Part shown: positions 34,330 through 46,282 of the stretch, piece by piece
How the letters are laid out: each line of letters begins with the position of its first letter
How positions within the stretch are numbered: position 1 is the first letter of the stretch
Source: Hericium rajendrae
Lineage: Eukaryota > Basidiomycota > Agaricomycetes > Russulales > Hericiaceae
Direction: 5' to 3'
Length of the DNA: 64,000 bases
Assembly (NCBI GenBank): GCA_033439255.1
Contig: CM065884.1
Location: forward strand, 2,790,001-2,854,000
The notes under the pieces: generated by a model
What the model saw: the letters and a program-made list of their open reading frames with translations, nothing else
Told to the model about the DNA's origin: nothing
The model's database searches: none
Made by a program: the position numbers and the translations under genes

Positions 34330-36301
34330 TCACAAACGATGCAGCACTTTGTAAGGAAATAAAATGCGAGGCACGTTGCGTAGATCACGAGCGGAAAGCC
34401 ACAAATCATATTGCGGCGAATATCCCGTCCATCGGACCAGGAATTCGGTGCGGCCTGAGCGTTTGTTAAAGCGATGGGCCACGATACGCTCGACCTGGTA
34501 CTCTTCGGAAGCCATCTGATGCGGGCGCGTGTCAGGCAGAACAGCACGGATTCCATGCAGCTTGTCCGAACGAATATACGGCCGCAGATGTTCTAAGTTG
34601 AATACATTCGACCCTGAGAATTTATCTGAGAGTTGCAGGCGATAGACTTTGGGGTTAATGCGTTCTAGAACGGGAAAGGGGCCGATGGCTCGTTGGGTGA
34701 GCTTGGCGCCTTCGCCCTTGGATTCCGACCACTCTAGGGAGTGAGGATTGACTAGAACGAGATCTCCGATTTCGAATTCTAGAAGCTTGCGCTTCTGGTT
34801 GTATGCTTCGGATTGTTTGACTTGAGCCACGGCAATAGCAGTGCGCGCGCTCTCCCTATGGAAACGTAAGGCATCAACAAATTTGCTCGCGTTCCCGTAG
34901 AGGAGCGCAGCTTGTGGGCTCGTTTCGTTCACTTCGGAGAAGAAATCCAGCATTCCTTTAGGTTTATACCCAAAAAGGACTTCGAATGGACTCATTCCCG
35001 TAGAGGCGTGAGGGGACGCGTTATAGGCGTGTTCCAACAGTGGCAGCCAATCGGACCAGGTGGATTTATCCTCGGCTACGTACGCACGTAGCATGGTTTC
35101 GATGCAACGATTGACGATTTCCGTTTGTCTGTTGTGTTGAGGGTGGTGAGATGAAGACAGGGACATCCTTGTCTTTAGGAATTTCGCTACTGCATTCCAG
35201 AAGTTGGATGTCCATCTGGGATCGCGATCTGTAATGATGTTGTCGGGTATACCGAATCGGCAGACGACGTTTTCACGAACAGCGTGGCGAATCCTTCTGC
35301 ATCCAAACCTGTAGTGGTAGGAATGAATTGGGCGTGTTTGCTAAGGCGGTCCACGAATACGATGATCGCATTAAAGTCGTTAGACCACGTAAGTCCCGCA
35401 ATCATGTCCATGGATATGGACTCGTAAGGGCGTTTGGGGATCGGATTAGAAATCAGCATGCCGTATTGTCCGAAATTCAGATTCTTAGTTTTCTGGCAGA
35501 CGTCACAAGAGGCACAAAATGCCTTGACGTCTTTGCGCATTCGGGGCTAGAAGAATTTCCCGCTGAGGATAGCCCAGAGCTTTTCGGGACCTGCGTGGGC
35601 TGACTCGTAAGCGCTTTCGTGTGCATGTACCATAATATCGCTTCGGAGAGACTCCGGGATGCAAAGTCTAGGCTGAAAATTGGCGTCCCTGAAGAAGAGA
35701 AGTCCTTCTTTGTCTTTAAAGTACCTAGCTTCCGGATTCCAGGAGCCAGGTGATTCTTCAGCTGCTGTCCAATGCCTGGCCAATAAGGGATCTTTCTTAT
35801 AACCTTCGACTAGCTGGTGTCGGTATTCGGGTGAAGCGTGTACGAGAATGGTTGGAGGAGGATGGGTGCTCTCCCAGTTAGCCTGGATGTCGTAGGGACC
35901 TAAGGATTCCTCAGGTTCTATCGACCTATCCATGGGTTTATTCTCAGACTGAGCGATACCATCCCTAGCTCGACGGAGGCGTCTTGTTTTGGAAGAGCAT
36001 GGACGACGAGATGGTGGCGGACGAGGTGGCTTCGATTTGACAGTAGCAGCTGGTTGCCCCCCCTCACCTGCTGCTGGAGAGCCGGCGTTGAGCAAGTGAC
36101 GCACTGCGCGACGCGTGAGGACGGGGAAGGCGCTGCATGGTTCGACAACGTCAGCCCAGTCGATGATGGCGAATGCGGCAAATTTGGGAGCAGGAGCCTT
36201 CTGCGCGGCAGCCTCAGCGGATTCTGCGAGGTCGTGATTGCGGGTCAGACTCGGGGCGTCGTCGTCAGAGGTGTCCCAGTCACTGAAATACATTATATAG
36301 G
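34330..36301 (-). other. Gypsy-1 integrase and chromodomain part
   Basis: On the minus strand: a region after RNase H, a His/Cys zinc-binding segment (HAHESAYESAHAGPEKLW..CASCDVCQ), the catalytic core (YESISMDMIAGLTWS and FVDRLSKHAQFIPTTT, then HPQHNRQTEIVN) and a C-terminal chromodomain (EEYQVERIVAHRFNKRSG..YLVRWTGY-like). This places the element among chromodomain-bearing Ty3/Gypsy elements (chromoviruses). Part of a broken element. Confidence 0.85.
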
Positions 36302-36384
36302 GCAACTTGCCTAAATCGTATTACAAAAACCCCGGCAACTGCTGATCAGCCAGTCACCGGGCAAATTATAATTCACGCAGGTAA

Positions 36385-36458
36385 GGCGGCACCCAGGGTG
36401 CCGCGAAAACATATGATATTCATAAAAAAACATATGGGCCGAGATCTTAAGGATCTCG
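36385..36458. repeat. Two hairpins near the left end of element C
   Basis: GCGGCACCC..GGGTGCCGC (36385-36403) and GGCCGAGATC..GATCTCGGCC (36434-36458) are perfect inverted arms with very short centres, lying between the left inverted repeat and the GC-rich core. Confidence 0.75.
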
Positions 36459-36472
36459 GCCATTGTCGCTAA

Positions 36473-36604
36473 TGCGCGCTCGTTGGCGCTTGCCCGCGCG
36501 CTCGTCGGCGCTTCCCCGCGCGCTCGTTGGCGCTTCCCCGCGCGCTCGCCGGCGCTTACCCGTGCGCTCGCCGGCGCTTCCCAGCGCGCTCGCCGGCGCC
36601 TATC
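36473..36604. repeat. Minisatellite, 22-bp unit, in element C
   Basis: About six units of GCGCGCTCGTTGGCGCTTCC type follow one another with a 22-base period and small changes (CGTTGG, CGTCGG, CGCCGG). Confidence 0.85.
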
Positions 36605-39270
36605 GTCCCGCCCGTTCCCGCCGCCCACCGCGCCCACGCGTGCCGTTCACGCTCCCGCACTGCGGCTATGCACGCATTGCACGCGTGAGCTGCGCGCTAC
36701 TCACCGTACGCCGGGCTGCAAAGCGTGCACGCCGCCGTGCGATCGGGGTATCGGCGCGGGCGCTGCCCGCCCGCCCGCTTGCCGCTGGTGCGCTCTCCGC
36801 CCTGCACGCGCCATCTACTGCCTGGCCGTGCATCCGCCGCGCGCCCTGCTGGCCGCACATGGGCATAGCGTGCGGGCATAGCTGCGCGGGCTTGCCGCTG
36901 GTGCGCGCGGGGCACGGGGTTGGGACGCGCGGGCATGGAGGCGCGAGGCATGGCGCCTCGGTGGTGTGGGGCATGGCGCGCGGCCTCGCGAGGTTGGTGC
37001 TGGGACGCGCGGCGCACAGCGCTGGAGCGCGCGGGACGCAGAGTGCTGGCGCGCGGGCGTGGTGGTGTTACGCGCGCAGAATGCTGGCGCGCCGGTGTGG
37101 TGCTGGGCGCGCGGATCGGGGGCTGTTACGCGCGGGCCGGGGGCTGAGCGCGGGCTGGGGGTGCTCGCGCGCCAGCATGGTGCTGTTACACGTGCGCGGG
37201 GTGCTTGTGTGCCGGTGTGGTGCTGGAGGACGCGGGCGCGATACTGGGACGCGGGCGCGACGCTGGAACGCGCGGACATGGCGCTGATGCTCCCGGCACA
37301 CAACACGGCGATGTGCGTGCGGGAGACGATGGGACACGAGTGCGCGGGGCGTGTCTCTACGCGCGAGCGTGCTGGGTACGTCGGGCGCTCGTTTGCGAGC
37401 ATGGGGGAGGTGGTGGTTCGAGATGGGCGTCCTGGCGCGAACGTGCGGTTGCGAGGGCACGTGCGGGGTTGTCAAGCGGGCAACATGTCGCACTGCACGA
37501 GTCCGCGAACGTGCAGGCAATGCCGGACGCGCATTTGCGAGCGCGAGGGGAGGGGAATGTGCGGACGGGGGCCGATGGGGTTCTGGCTGCGTGCGGTGCC
37601 ACGTCAGCGCGTTGGCGGGCTAGAATAAGAAGATTTCGTTAGCAAACCGAGCCAATACGAGACAGAATAGAAGAACTTACGAATTTGTGGGCTATCGAGC
37701 CCTACAGCATTCCCGCTTGATGGGAGGAGGAGGAAAAGGAGAGTAGAGGCCACGAGCCTTGTGGCACCGATCGGCAATTGCCGAACAGGGCACCGAATGA
37801 GGCTGGCGGGAATTCGAACACGATTTGCCAAACATATAAATTCTATTCAATTCTACAAATAATAGAGTAACTGTAGATACAAATAAAAAACGTATATACG
37901 AAGTTTAGTATGAAGAGAATGACTTTAAAGTGCCGTGTGTGCGAAACACTGATAAGCACGTCTAAAATGGACGGCGCTTGTCAATACTGCCAAACACGTC
38001 GAGCTTGAATCAACGTCTCGGGCACGCCGGACATCGGATTCGAGTCGCGATTTCTTAACATATCTCCCTCCCACCATCTATCGGTCTACTATCGTGTATA
38101 AGGACGTAATACTACTATGTATTCCTCTTTTATTAGATTTTTATAGGACTCAGATCTATAGGATCTGGGTAAACTCGATGCTTTTCGGTCGTTTCAGGCC
38201 GTATTCTACAAGTTTTTCGAATCTCGAGGTCTCAAACCTTCATTAAAATATTCGTACTCTCGAGAATACATGGTTTATAACATTTAAAGAGGTCTCGCGC
38301 GACTCTTTTATCTAATTTCGAAGGGCTGAAGCCTGCACGGCCTGAACTATGCATTAGGGTTACTAAACATTACCGTATTTTTGTCCTCCTGACTCTAATA
38401 CTATGAGTGATTGCTCAAGCTTTCAATCATATATTCTATGCTACTGTAGGTACATATCTACGTTTTAATATCTGTCTTGTGCGGTCCAGAAACCGCCCTA
38501 GACTCGACCGCTCCTCCTCCCTCGGGCTTCTCGGGCTACTACCGCCGCTCGGCAATTTCCGAGCCGCGCGTATGCGGCTCGGCCTCGTCCTCTCCCTCAG
38601 CAGCCTCCTCCCTCTCCTGCCCACCCTCCTCCCTGTTCGCGCACACGCCCGCCTCCGCGTTCTTCGCACGCCTCGAAAACCTCCCCGCTCGCCCTCCTCT
38701 TCTCTCTCGTCTGCTCGTACCCCACTTGCGCGCCGCCTTCTACGCCCCTTCACCGCGCTCTCTACGGCTCCCAGCAGCCGTCCGCCCTCTTCCACGCTCG
38801 CGGAACGCGTGTACAAACGCGTGCAAGACGAGCCGGACGTGCGCGAACCTGTGCACCACGACGAGGACACGCGTCCGACACACGTGCATGCGTGTGTGGC
38901 ATCGCGCGCGCCTGCCGTTCGTGCCCACCGTCGCTTTGCGTGACGCATTGCCCGCGCGGGCTCCGATCCTCCAAGCGTCAAGTCAACACCGCGCCGATCC
39001 TCAGCACCGTGCGGCGATCCGGAACGGCACGCGGCAACGGCGCGTGCCTCCCCCAGTGCCCACGTTCGGTCACCAGCACCCCCGCGCAACGCCAGCATCT
39101 CCGCGCGACACAGCAGTGACGCGGAATGCCCAGAATCACGTGCGGTAACCGTGCACAGGCCCCAGCAACGGCGCGCCGCACCTGGCACCCGCAAGCGACG
39201 CAGCAGCGCCGACGGCAACAGCGCCAGCGGCGCTGATGGCGTGCGACGCAGCAACGGCGCCGGCGATCTT

Positions 39271-39350
39271 GGGGAGCGGGCGGCGGCAGAGGGGAGCGAG
39301 CGGCGGCGGCGGGGAGCGAGCGGCGGCGGCGGGGAGCGAGCTGCGGCGGC
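39271..39350. repeat. Short tandem repeat, 20-bp unit, in element C
   Basis: GGGGAGCGAGCGGCGGCGGC is repeated three to four times with minor changes. Confidence 0.8.
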
Positions 39351-39759
39351 GGGAGGCGGGCCCAGGCACGTAGCCGAGGGCGGGATTTGCGAGCGAGCGC
39401 TAGCCGAGCGCTGGCGCGGCGGGAGGCGGTGGGCGCATAGCCGAGGCGGGAAGCGCGCAGGGCGGTAGATGGTGCCGAGGCTAAGCGGGCACGGTGCCGA
39501 GCGAGCAGGCGCGCTAAGCGTGCGGCATTGCGTAGTGTACGGCCCGGTAAGCGGCCCCGACTAACATTATAATATGAGTGAATTATAATATGTGTGGCAA
39601 GGCCCCGGGCAGCAACTGCCGGGGTTTTTGTAATACGATTTAGGCAAGTTGCTGGTGCACAATATAATTTTATAGCTGGGACTGGTGGTCGTCAGGAGGG
39701 GCGTGAAATGACGGAATGGGCGGGAGGAGGCGCGAGATGGGGTCCATGTTAGAATGGAC

Positions 39760-41598
39760 TCAGCCCGGTCGATGGACGATTTCGAGACCTGGTTTGAAGG
39801 CGGAAAAGACGGTGCCCCAAGCGGCGAGGCAACGATTACTATTTTCGTATGTCCGGGCCCATTGCAGGGCAGCGTGATCTGTGATAAGAAGAATCTCCTC
39901 CCCCTCGATGAAGGGTAAGAATTTAACGAGTCCTTCTTTGGCACCAAGAGCCTCGCGCTCGGTGCCCGAGTAGTTGCGTTCGGCAGGTTTGAAGGTACGA
40001 CTCCAATACGCGATTACGCGCTCGATCCAGATGAAGGAGGTGTCGAGGGAGGAACCCCACTTCTCTTCATGTTGGTCGTCGTGAATACGGTCGGAGAATT
40101 TAGCCACTAATTTGGGGACAGGCTTTCCTGCCGCGAAGTCACGGGTAAGGCAGTCGTAGAGCTTCGTGCCTTTGAGATCGGCAACAGCGATGCGTTGGAC
40201 CTGTTGCAGGGTGCAGCCTAAGCCGTCTGCTGAAGCGTCCGTGTATAGGCGATACGGACGGCCCTGTTCGGGGTGCCCCAGAACGGGAGCCGATGTGAGG
40301 GCGGTCTTGATCGCAGAAAAGGATTCCTCCTCCGTGGCGGACCATGCCCAGCGAGTGCCTTTACGAGTAAGATGGAAGAGAGGCGCAGCCATAGATGCGT
40401 AATGGGGAAGAAAAGAAGAAAAGTAGACGGCCATGCCTAAGAACGTACGAAGTTCGGGTACCGATGTTGGACGCGGCATGTCTAAGATTTTCTCGACTTT
40501 TGTTTTATGGGTGGACAGGCCGAGACGGGAGACTTTGTGGCCAAGAAGAATAATAGAGGAGTAGAACATGTGGCATTTGGAGGGTGAGAGTGTGATGCCG
40601 GCTTGTTCCACGGCGCCGAGTACCTTGTCGAGATGAGCGATGTGATCTTCGTGAGTCTTGGAATATACGACGATGTCGTCGATATATACCAGACAAAATA
40701 GCCAAAGGTAGGGAGTGAGAATGTGTTGCATTACCCGCTGGAAAATAGACGGGCCGTTGCGCAACCCGAACGGCATGCGTTTGAACTGCCAGTGACCGGT
40801 GTGCGTGCGAAAAGCCGTTTTCTCGATGTCGTCGGGCGACATTTCGAGCTGGGTGAAGCCAGACAGGGCATCCAGAGAGGATAATACTTGTGCGCCTGCG
40901 AGAGAACCCAGTATCTCGGATTGCCGAGGTATGGGAAACTCGTCAGGAATAGTGACAGCGTTAAGCTTGCAGTAATTGATGCAGAAGCGGGGCTTGTTAT
41001 TGCGATAAACAATTACGACGGGCGCGCTCCAGGGGCTTTTCGATGGTTCAATGACGTCCTGCTCGAACCAGGACTGGAGTTGCTCCTCGATGACTTCGCG
41101 TTTGGCGGGGGAAGCTCCGTACATGGGAACAGAGATAGGGACCTGGCCATCCACCGTCCGAATGTGAACTTTCGACGGGTGGTGGCCCAGTCGTCCGTCA
41201 AATCCGAATGTGCGTTGCTGTCGACGAAGCATGTCCCATGCTTGGTCGCGCAAATGGTTGGGAAGTTGTCCTACGTCCAATAATTCTTCCATTTGTGAAG
41301 AGGGATAAACCATAGGGTCGGGAACTTCCGCCGTCTTGGGTCCCCAATCCTTGTCCTCTGCGGATACCGCGGAGGAAGGTGAGGTCGTGGCCGCAGTTGC
41401 CTCGATGAGCGCCTTAGTGCGATTTGCGTGTTCCTGGAGGCTGCGAAGATGGTCTTCGTCTCGGGGCTTGTCCAACGTGGAGTCCATGGGGAGCATGTGA
41501 GCTAGGGTATCACCCTTGCGCAGGTATCGAGGGTGCGACCTGCCGTTAGACACCGGGACAGTAGTGGCCGATCCTTTAAGGAGCATGTTTGGTACCAT
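39760..41598 (-). other. Gypsy-1 reverse transcriptase-RNase H part
   Basis: A long minus-strand frame (about 612 codons) has the RT signatures FCINYCKLNAVTIPDEFPIP, LSSLDALSGFTQLEM and LVYIDDIVVYSK (catalytic YIDD), followed by RNase H (YRLYTDASADGLGCTL, then ITDHAALQWA). A linker precedes it. Identity as Ty3/Gypsy pol is certain. Element C follows immediately downstream. Confidence 0.9.
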
Positions 41599-41610
41599 GA
41601 GCTCGGGTTG

Positions 41611-42261
41611 TCATTTCTTAGAGAGGTCGGCGAAGGCGCTTTCAATCATCCAAGTCACGTCTTCGCTTCCCTTGGGTAGTTTGACGGGAACCATGCGTAC
41701 CTGACCAGGCAGGATGCGTACGTCGGTGGCTACCCTTACTGCGTTGGTGAGAGATTGTACTTGAAGGGCTCGGTGGCGAGCCTTTTCTCGTTGATGGGAT
41801 TTAGCCTTGATGAAGCCTGTGAGCTTGAGGCCTTTCTTACGGACCACTAGGGCGCTGTCCCAGGTTCGTGCGACTGAGCGTGCTTTGACACGGTGAGGCG
41901 AGCCGCCAAAGGCGACTGTGGTCCCCTCAGGTGTAGAGCGGAGGACGTCGATCTCGTAGGTAAGATGAAAGTCTTCGCCAAGGAGGAGAGGCACTGTCAT
42001 GGAGGGTACTACGTAGGCTTCAGCTTTGAGGCAAAGAATCTCACCGTTCGTGGATTCCACGAATATGGGCAAGGTCACGTAGCCATGAATGGAAGCGTCT
42101 TTCATTGTGAGCTGAAGCAGCTCGAGCTTCATGCCTTTCTTCAGTGGTGGCGGATGACAGAGGGATCGATAATATTCATCGGATAGCAGGGTAAGGTCCG
42201 CGCCTGAATCCAGACGTAAGTCCAGTGGGGCACCTTTGCGGTGAAGTACGTGGCCAGTCAT
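41611..42261 (-). other. Gypsy-1 protease part
   Basis: The minus-strand frame has a retroviral-type aspartic protease active site (LRLDSGADLTLLS), followed by MTVPLLLGEDF as in the C-terminal half of such proteases. It lies between gag and reverse transcriptase, as expected for Ty3/Gypsy. The MITE at 42293-42514 separates it from gag. Confidence 0.85.
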
Positions 42262-42292
42262 GGCTACGACAGAGATTCCTTTGGCGGACTCG

Positions 42293-42514
42293 CATCAGGA
42301 ACCCTACAAACTATCTTATAAAATCTTATGAAATCTGATTGAAATCTGGAGAAACTGGTAGCAACATTCAGATTCATCAGGTAGTCAGACACCTAAGACA
42401 GGTGTCATCTGTCAGAAATAATCAGAAATAACTTATAAGATTTCAGATTTATAAGAACAATCAGATACAATCAGATACATCAGACACAGCAGAAAGTTTG
42501 TAGGGTTCCTGATG
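42293..42514. mobile_element. MITE with CATCAGG ends (copy 3), inside Gypsy-1
   Basis: Ends CATCAGGAACCCTACAAACT and its inverse, 222 bp, with CG on both sides (42291-42292 and 42515-42516). Same end motif and 2-bp duplication as copies 1 and 2, though the inner arm sequence differs (CCCTACAAACT instead of CCTTGACAATT). Confidence 0.85.
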
Positions 42515-45500
42515 CGCCCGAGAGAAAGGATCGTTTCTTTGATAAGTGGACGATCGGAGGTTGAGGCGCAGATACCGCTTCCTCTAATAATGCGCTAGAT
42601 GACCAAGGGAGCTTAGGCTTTGAGGCGGCAGCAAGGTCGTCTTGATCGTCGACTTCCTCCAGAACAGGGACACGGCGAGAAGTGCAAACGTGTTTAGCGG
42701 CAAGGCGTACTTCTCGGATCTTCTCCTCAAGCAGATCCTGGTCAACATAAGCGGAAGACTCGGATTTATTAAGGAGAGTTTCGTAGGCAGTAGAATACAG
42801 GCGTTCATCGTCTAAGGGCCGTACCGTATCCGAGTGCCGTTCCAATCTATTAGCAGTCTTACGTGTCTCATACTTCGAGTAATGGGGACACTCCCTGTCC
42901 CAGTGAAGTGCGCTACCGCACGCACGGCAAGGAGACGGAGGGGGACGGAAGGTAGACTTGACGTGGTCGGCTTTCAGAAAAGGGTAACCGTTCTTGGGAG
43001 GCGGCCACTGACGACGGTTCTTATTGAGGATGGCGTAGGCCTCGATGATTTCGGGTTCGTTGTATAACTGCTCGTCGTCCTGTATAGCGTCAGGTTGTTG
43101 GAGCTCCTCTTCGTCTCCCAGTAGGTCGGGGGTTTCAGTACTGTCGACGACATTCGCTTCGACCCGCGGATACTGCGGGTTTCGATAGGAGCGATAGGAT
43201 TTGAGCTTATCGGAAACTGCACGTTCTACTAGCGCTTGGACGTCTTGTTCAGAGAACCAGGCAGACGAGACCGTGGTGGCTAGTAGTTGTTGTTCGTACA
43301 GCCGGAAATGGTTAATGAGTTCGTCAACAGAACGGACCTCGCCGATGGAGATGACATTTTGCCATTCGGGTGTAGTGTTACGCATGAGGATGCGGACTTC
43401 CTCGATTCCTCCGGGCCGCACAGCGTTGAGCATGCGTGAATACGTGATGCGTCGGAGGAGGTATTCGAGAGGCTTTTCGTGTTTATGTCCATCTTGTCGG
43501 AAGTGCTGGTGCGTAAACTCGACGCCGATGTCAAAGATCCATTGTCGACCGAGCCAGTAAGCTCGGATACCATTGATCCAGCAAGTATAGTCTTGTTTCA
43601 TGTAGACCTTCAGCTCGTCCGAGATATTGGACCACCAATCTCTTATGCCGGATCCTTCCTTAAAACGCATCCAAAGCCACGCGGCCATTTCAACGGGGAC
43701 CGCCCCCCCAAACTTTGTGACTTCTTGGATATCCATGAAGTAGCGGATGGTGGTCTTGAAGGATCCATCCCATCCTGGAAGGTTTTTGGGCCTGATTTCT
43801 TGTTTGATCTGGGGACCGGTCGCGTTAGCAGGCTGGCGGATTCCGCCGGCTGGTGCCGCGCCTTGTGCCGGTTGTCCTGGACTAGGAGGTTGGAACGGAT
43901 TGTTAGGAGACCGACGTGCATTAGCCGGAGCCGGATTGGGCGCAGGGCCATGGATTTGATAGAACACAGGTTGACCTATGACTGGGGGAAGGCCCGCAGC
44001 TGCTTGAGTGACCAGATGCGCAGGCAGAGCCTGTACTGGAGGAGCGTATTGTTGGTACGCGGGTTGAGCCTGAGTTTGAGGGTCATATTGTTGGAACGCA
44101 GGCTGTGCTTGCGTGGGCACTGCTTGCCCCCCCTCGCCTTGTGGGACCTGCTCGTGAGGGTACCCATGGCCTTGTAAGATCGGCATAGGCATCCTTGCGG
44201 GCTGGGGCCCCTGATCTTGGACAGGTGGTACCTCAACTGGTCGCAGCTGGTCGGGCGGTAGCTCGGGAGGCGGTTGTCCCGTGGAATCTGCAGGGACAGA
44301 AGTGGCAGCTTCGACGGTCGTATTGGCCATCGGGTACGCGTTCATGGTCAACCATGGGTCATCGGTTAGGTTATGCAGGACGTTGTTTCCTGTGCCGGCC
44401 ATGGAAGACCGCGGCATATTGGCACGAATGTGCGGAGGTGTGTCTCGCCTATAAGCTGCAGGAGTAAAGGAGACGTTGGCAGGACCCGGAGTTGCGGTGA
44501 TGAGGTTCCGTCCTGGGGTCGTAGAGTAGACTTGATGAGATCTTCTCTCTGGGTGAGAAAGCCTTTGCGACTGATCCGCGATGGTGAACGCAGACGCATC
44601 CGCTTGCGCGTTTGAGTTGTCTTGTCTAACAGTCCCGGACTCGTGTTGGGCTGAGGAAACCTCGGCCCGTGAGCTCTGGTCTTGGTAATGGGGAAGGGAC
44701 ATGTTGAGAGTGCACGACAGCCCTTCTTCTTCGAATTGAAGGAGATCGTTAGGAAGGGAGAAGACCTGATGTACAGGCTCGCCAGCTTCAAGACATTCTC
44801 GTTCGTTTGCTGTTAGGCTGGCATGGAACCTCGGGGTATTTACGTATTCTAAGATTCGTTCTTGCGGGGTTAAACCCATCCCCGCATCAGAAAGAAGTCC
44901 TGGGGCGGTAGATACTGGCAATAAAGGGTACGCACTTTCTTGAAAGGTGCGAATATATTTGAAGAAGAACTTTTCTGCATCGAGGAGACGAGATCCTAAC
45001 ACTCGCCAAGCCCACGCGATGTCATGCAGACTGGGTGAACCCCTCAGGGTTTGTACGAACAGGGCTTCACAATCGATTATGAAAGGTTCATGTCCCTCGA
45101 CTATGCCTTCGACCGTTAAGACTTCGAAGGCACGGTTAACCATGAGTTGCATCTCGAGAATGAGTAGTCGAACATTTTCTAAGAGATCGGGGTGAAGTTG
45201 ATAGTGAGGCCTCCCGCTCTCAATGCCGTTGTCTATGATGCCGTCGGGGCTCAGCGTAGTACCGGCGATGCTTCGCATCCGATCAGCCAAAGCGGCCAGT
45301 CCGGCGTGAGGTTGGCGATATCGCCTAGTAAGACTGGCTATCCTTTGCGACGGGGACATGTCGAGGGAGCGCGAGTTGTCATTCCACTCATATCGACTTG
45401 TGGATCGAGAGCTTCCAGCAAGCTGAGGAGTGCTGGAGGCATTGGGCGGAACGTCGAATCCTGATGATAAAGTGGATGAGGTAGGGCGCGACGAGGGCGT

Positions 45501-45524
45501 GACGTTCCTCGACGTGGATGCCAT
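42480..45524 (-). other. Gypsy-1 gag part
   Basis: A very long minus-strand frame (about 1,014 codons) has an N-terminal Ser-rich region, a helical region around DGIIDNG..LLENVRLLILEMQ, a Pro/Gln-rich middle with QAQPA(F/Y)QQY repeats, a capsid-like region (DWWSNISDELKVYM, LEYLLRRITYSRML) and a CCHC zinc knuckle (CRACGSALHWDREC). It is long for a Ty3/Gypsy Gag, mainly because of the low-complexity middle. The frame's end lies within the MITE. Confidence 0.85.
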
Positions 45525-45579
45525 GTCGAGGACGTACTAGTCGGCCGAATGATAGTGGAATTCTGGATGTATCCACCTC

Positions 45580-46148
45580 TGTAACAGACGATGAGAGTCA
45601 CGCTACGACCGGAGGTTCACTATCGAGGGTCGGCGGGCGAGTACGGTGCAGAGGTGTCGAAGACCTCCTAGGGTGCAGGCTAGAGCGTCGTCGAGGATTC
45701 CTCGATGACAGAAACAAGGGTGATCGACCTTCGAGAGGACCGCGCGTGAGGATTCCTCGTACGCGGTCGTCGAGAGAGTGAGAGGAAAGAGGAGGTGAGC
45801 AGTGCTCACCACGTCGAATCCAAAAGCTGGAGCTTACCTAAGCGGAACGTCAATTGCGCCTTTGCATCGTCGGAGACGAGAAAGGCGGGGTGCTCGACTG
45901 ATCGAGCTGTCGACGTCACACGAGGGAGAGAGCGAGAAAGGAGAAGAAAGCAAGAAATGAGGTAATAGTCAAGAGTGAGTTAGATACATGAGAGCGCACG
46001 ACTTATATACATTTTCCTCCTCTTGCTTATCCTGCTCGGGTACCTCCCGGCCCGAGCCTGCTGACTCGTGCGCGTCATCTGATCTCGCCCCGGTCGGTCT
46101 GTGCTGGCGCGTCTTGAGGCTCCTTCCTTATATGGACCGTCCGTCACA
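45580..46148 (-). repeat. Gypsy-1 LTR (5' with respect to the element)
   Basis: 569 bp, pairing with 30096-30664. TGGATACATCC (minus strand, 45565-45575) lies four bases inside it as the presumed primer-binding segment. Confidence 0.95.
46002..46009 (-). promoter_or_regulatory. TATA-like box in the Gypsy-1 LTR
   Basis: TATATAAG on the minus strand, followed by TCGTGCGCTCTC. The same box is present in the other LTR at 30518-30525. A second ATATAAGGA lies close to the LTR start. Confidence 0.5.
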
Positions 46149-46282
46149 CTGACACCCAATCCTCTTCGCAAGCAGCTTTGGGTTCCAATGCTGCTTCGTC
46201 AACAGCCGCGCAGAATACCTCTGAGGCCCTTTCTCCTTCGGACTCCTCCATAGAACGATCTCACATAATTTACGAATGATTC

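Larger units (their letters stand above)
36302..39652. mobile_element. Element C, non-autonomous DNA transposon-like insertion in Gypsy-1
   Basis: Terminal inverted repeats begin GCAACTTGCCTAAATCGTAT at both ends. They match perfectly for about 36 bp and to about 43 bp with two mismatches (36302-36344 and 39610-39652). The element sits between the RNase H and integrase parts of Gypsy-1. No clear target duplication could be identified. The interior has two hairpins near the left end, a 22-bp minisatellite, a GC-rich left core (36460-37620), a minus-strand donor-like AAATTC|GTAAGTTC at ~37674-37686, an AT-rich centre (37830-38480) and a GC-rich right part (38480-39540). No transposase is encoded. 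The layout recalls CATCTGA copies A and B, but the ends are unrelated. Confidence 0.8.
30096..46148 (-). mobile_element. Gypsy-1, Ty3/Gypsy chromodomain element nested in Gypsy-2
   Basis: Two 569-bp LTRs bound the element, with CCGAC on the left (30091-30095) and CTGAC on the right (46149-46153) as a 5-bp target duplication with one later change. On the minus strand the order is 5' LTR, primer-binding segment (45565-45575), gag, protease, reverse transcriptase-RNase H, integrase with chromodomain, two accessory parts, a G-rich tract (GGCTGGGGGGCTT) and the 3' LTR. Element C (36302-39652) and a MITE (42293-42514) have inserted into it. Several reading frames are still long, but it is broken, with a handful of breaks besides the insertions. 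The LTRs differ at roughly two dozen positions by eye (~4%), so it is clearly older than the LARDs and younger than Gypsy-2. Confidence 0.9.

Noticed and set aside
36473-36604. Regular 22-bp repeats as a CRISPR array
   Set aside because: The units are contiguous, without unique spacers, and the genome is eukaryotic.
36463-39254. Open frames of 130-274 codons in element C as genes
   Set aside because: They overlap on both strands, translate minisatellites and GC-rich words, and show no domain.
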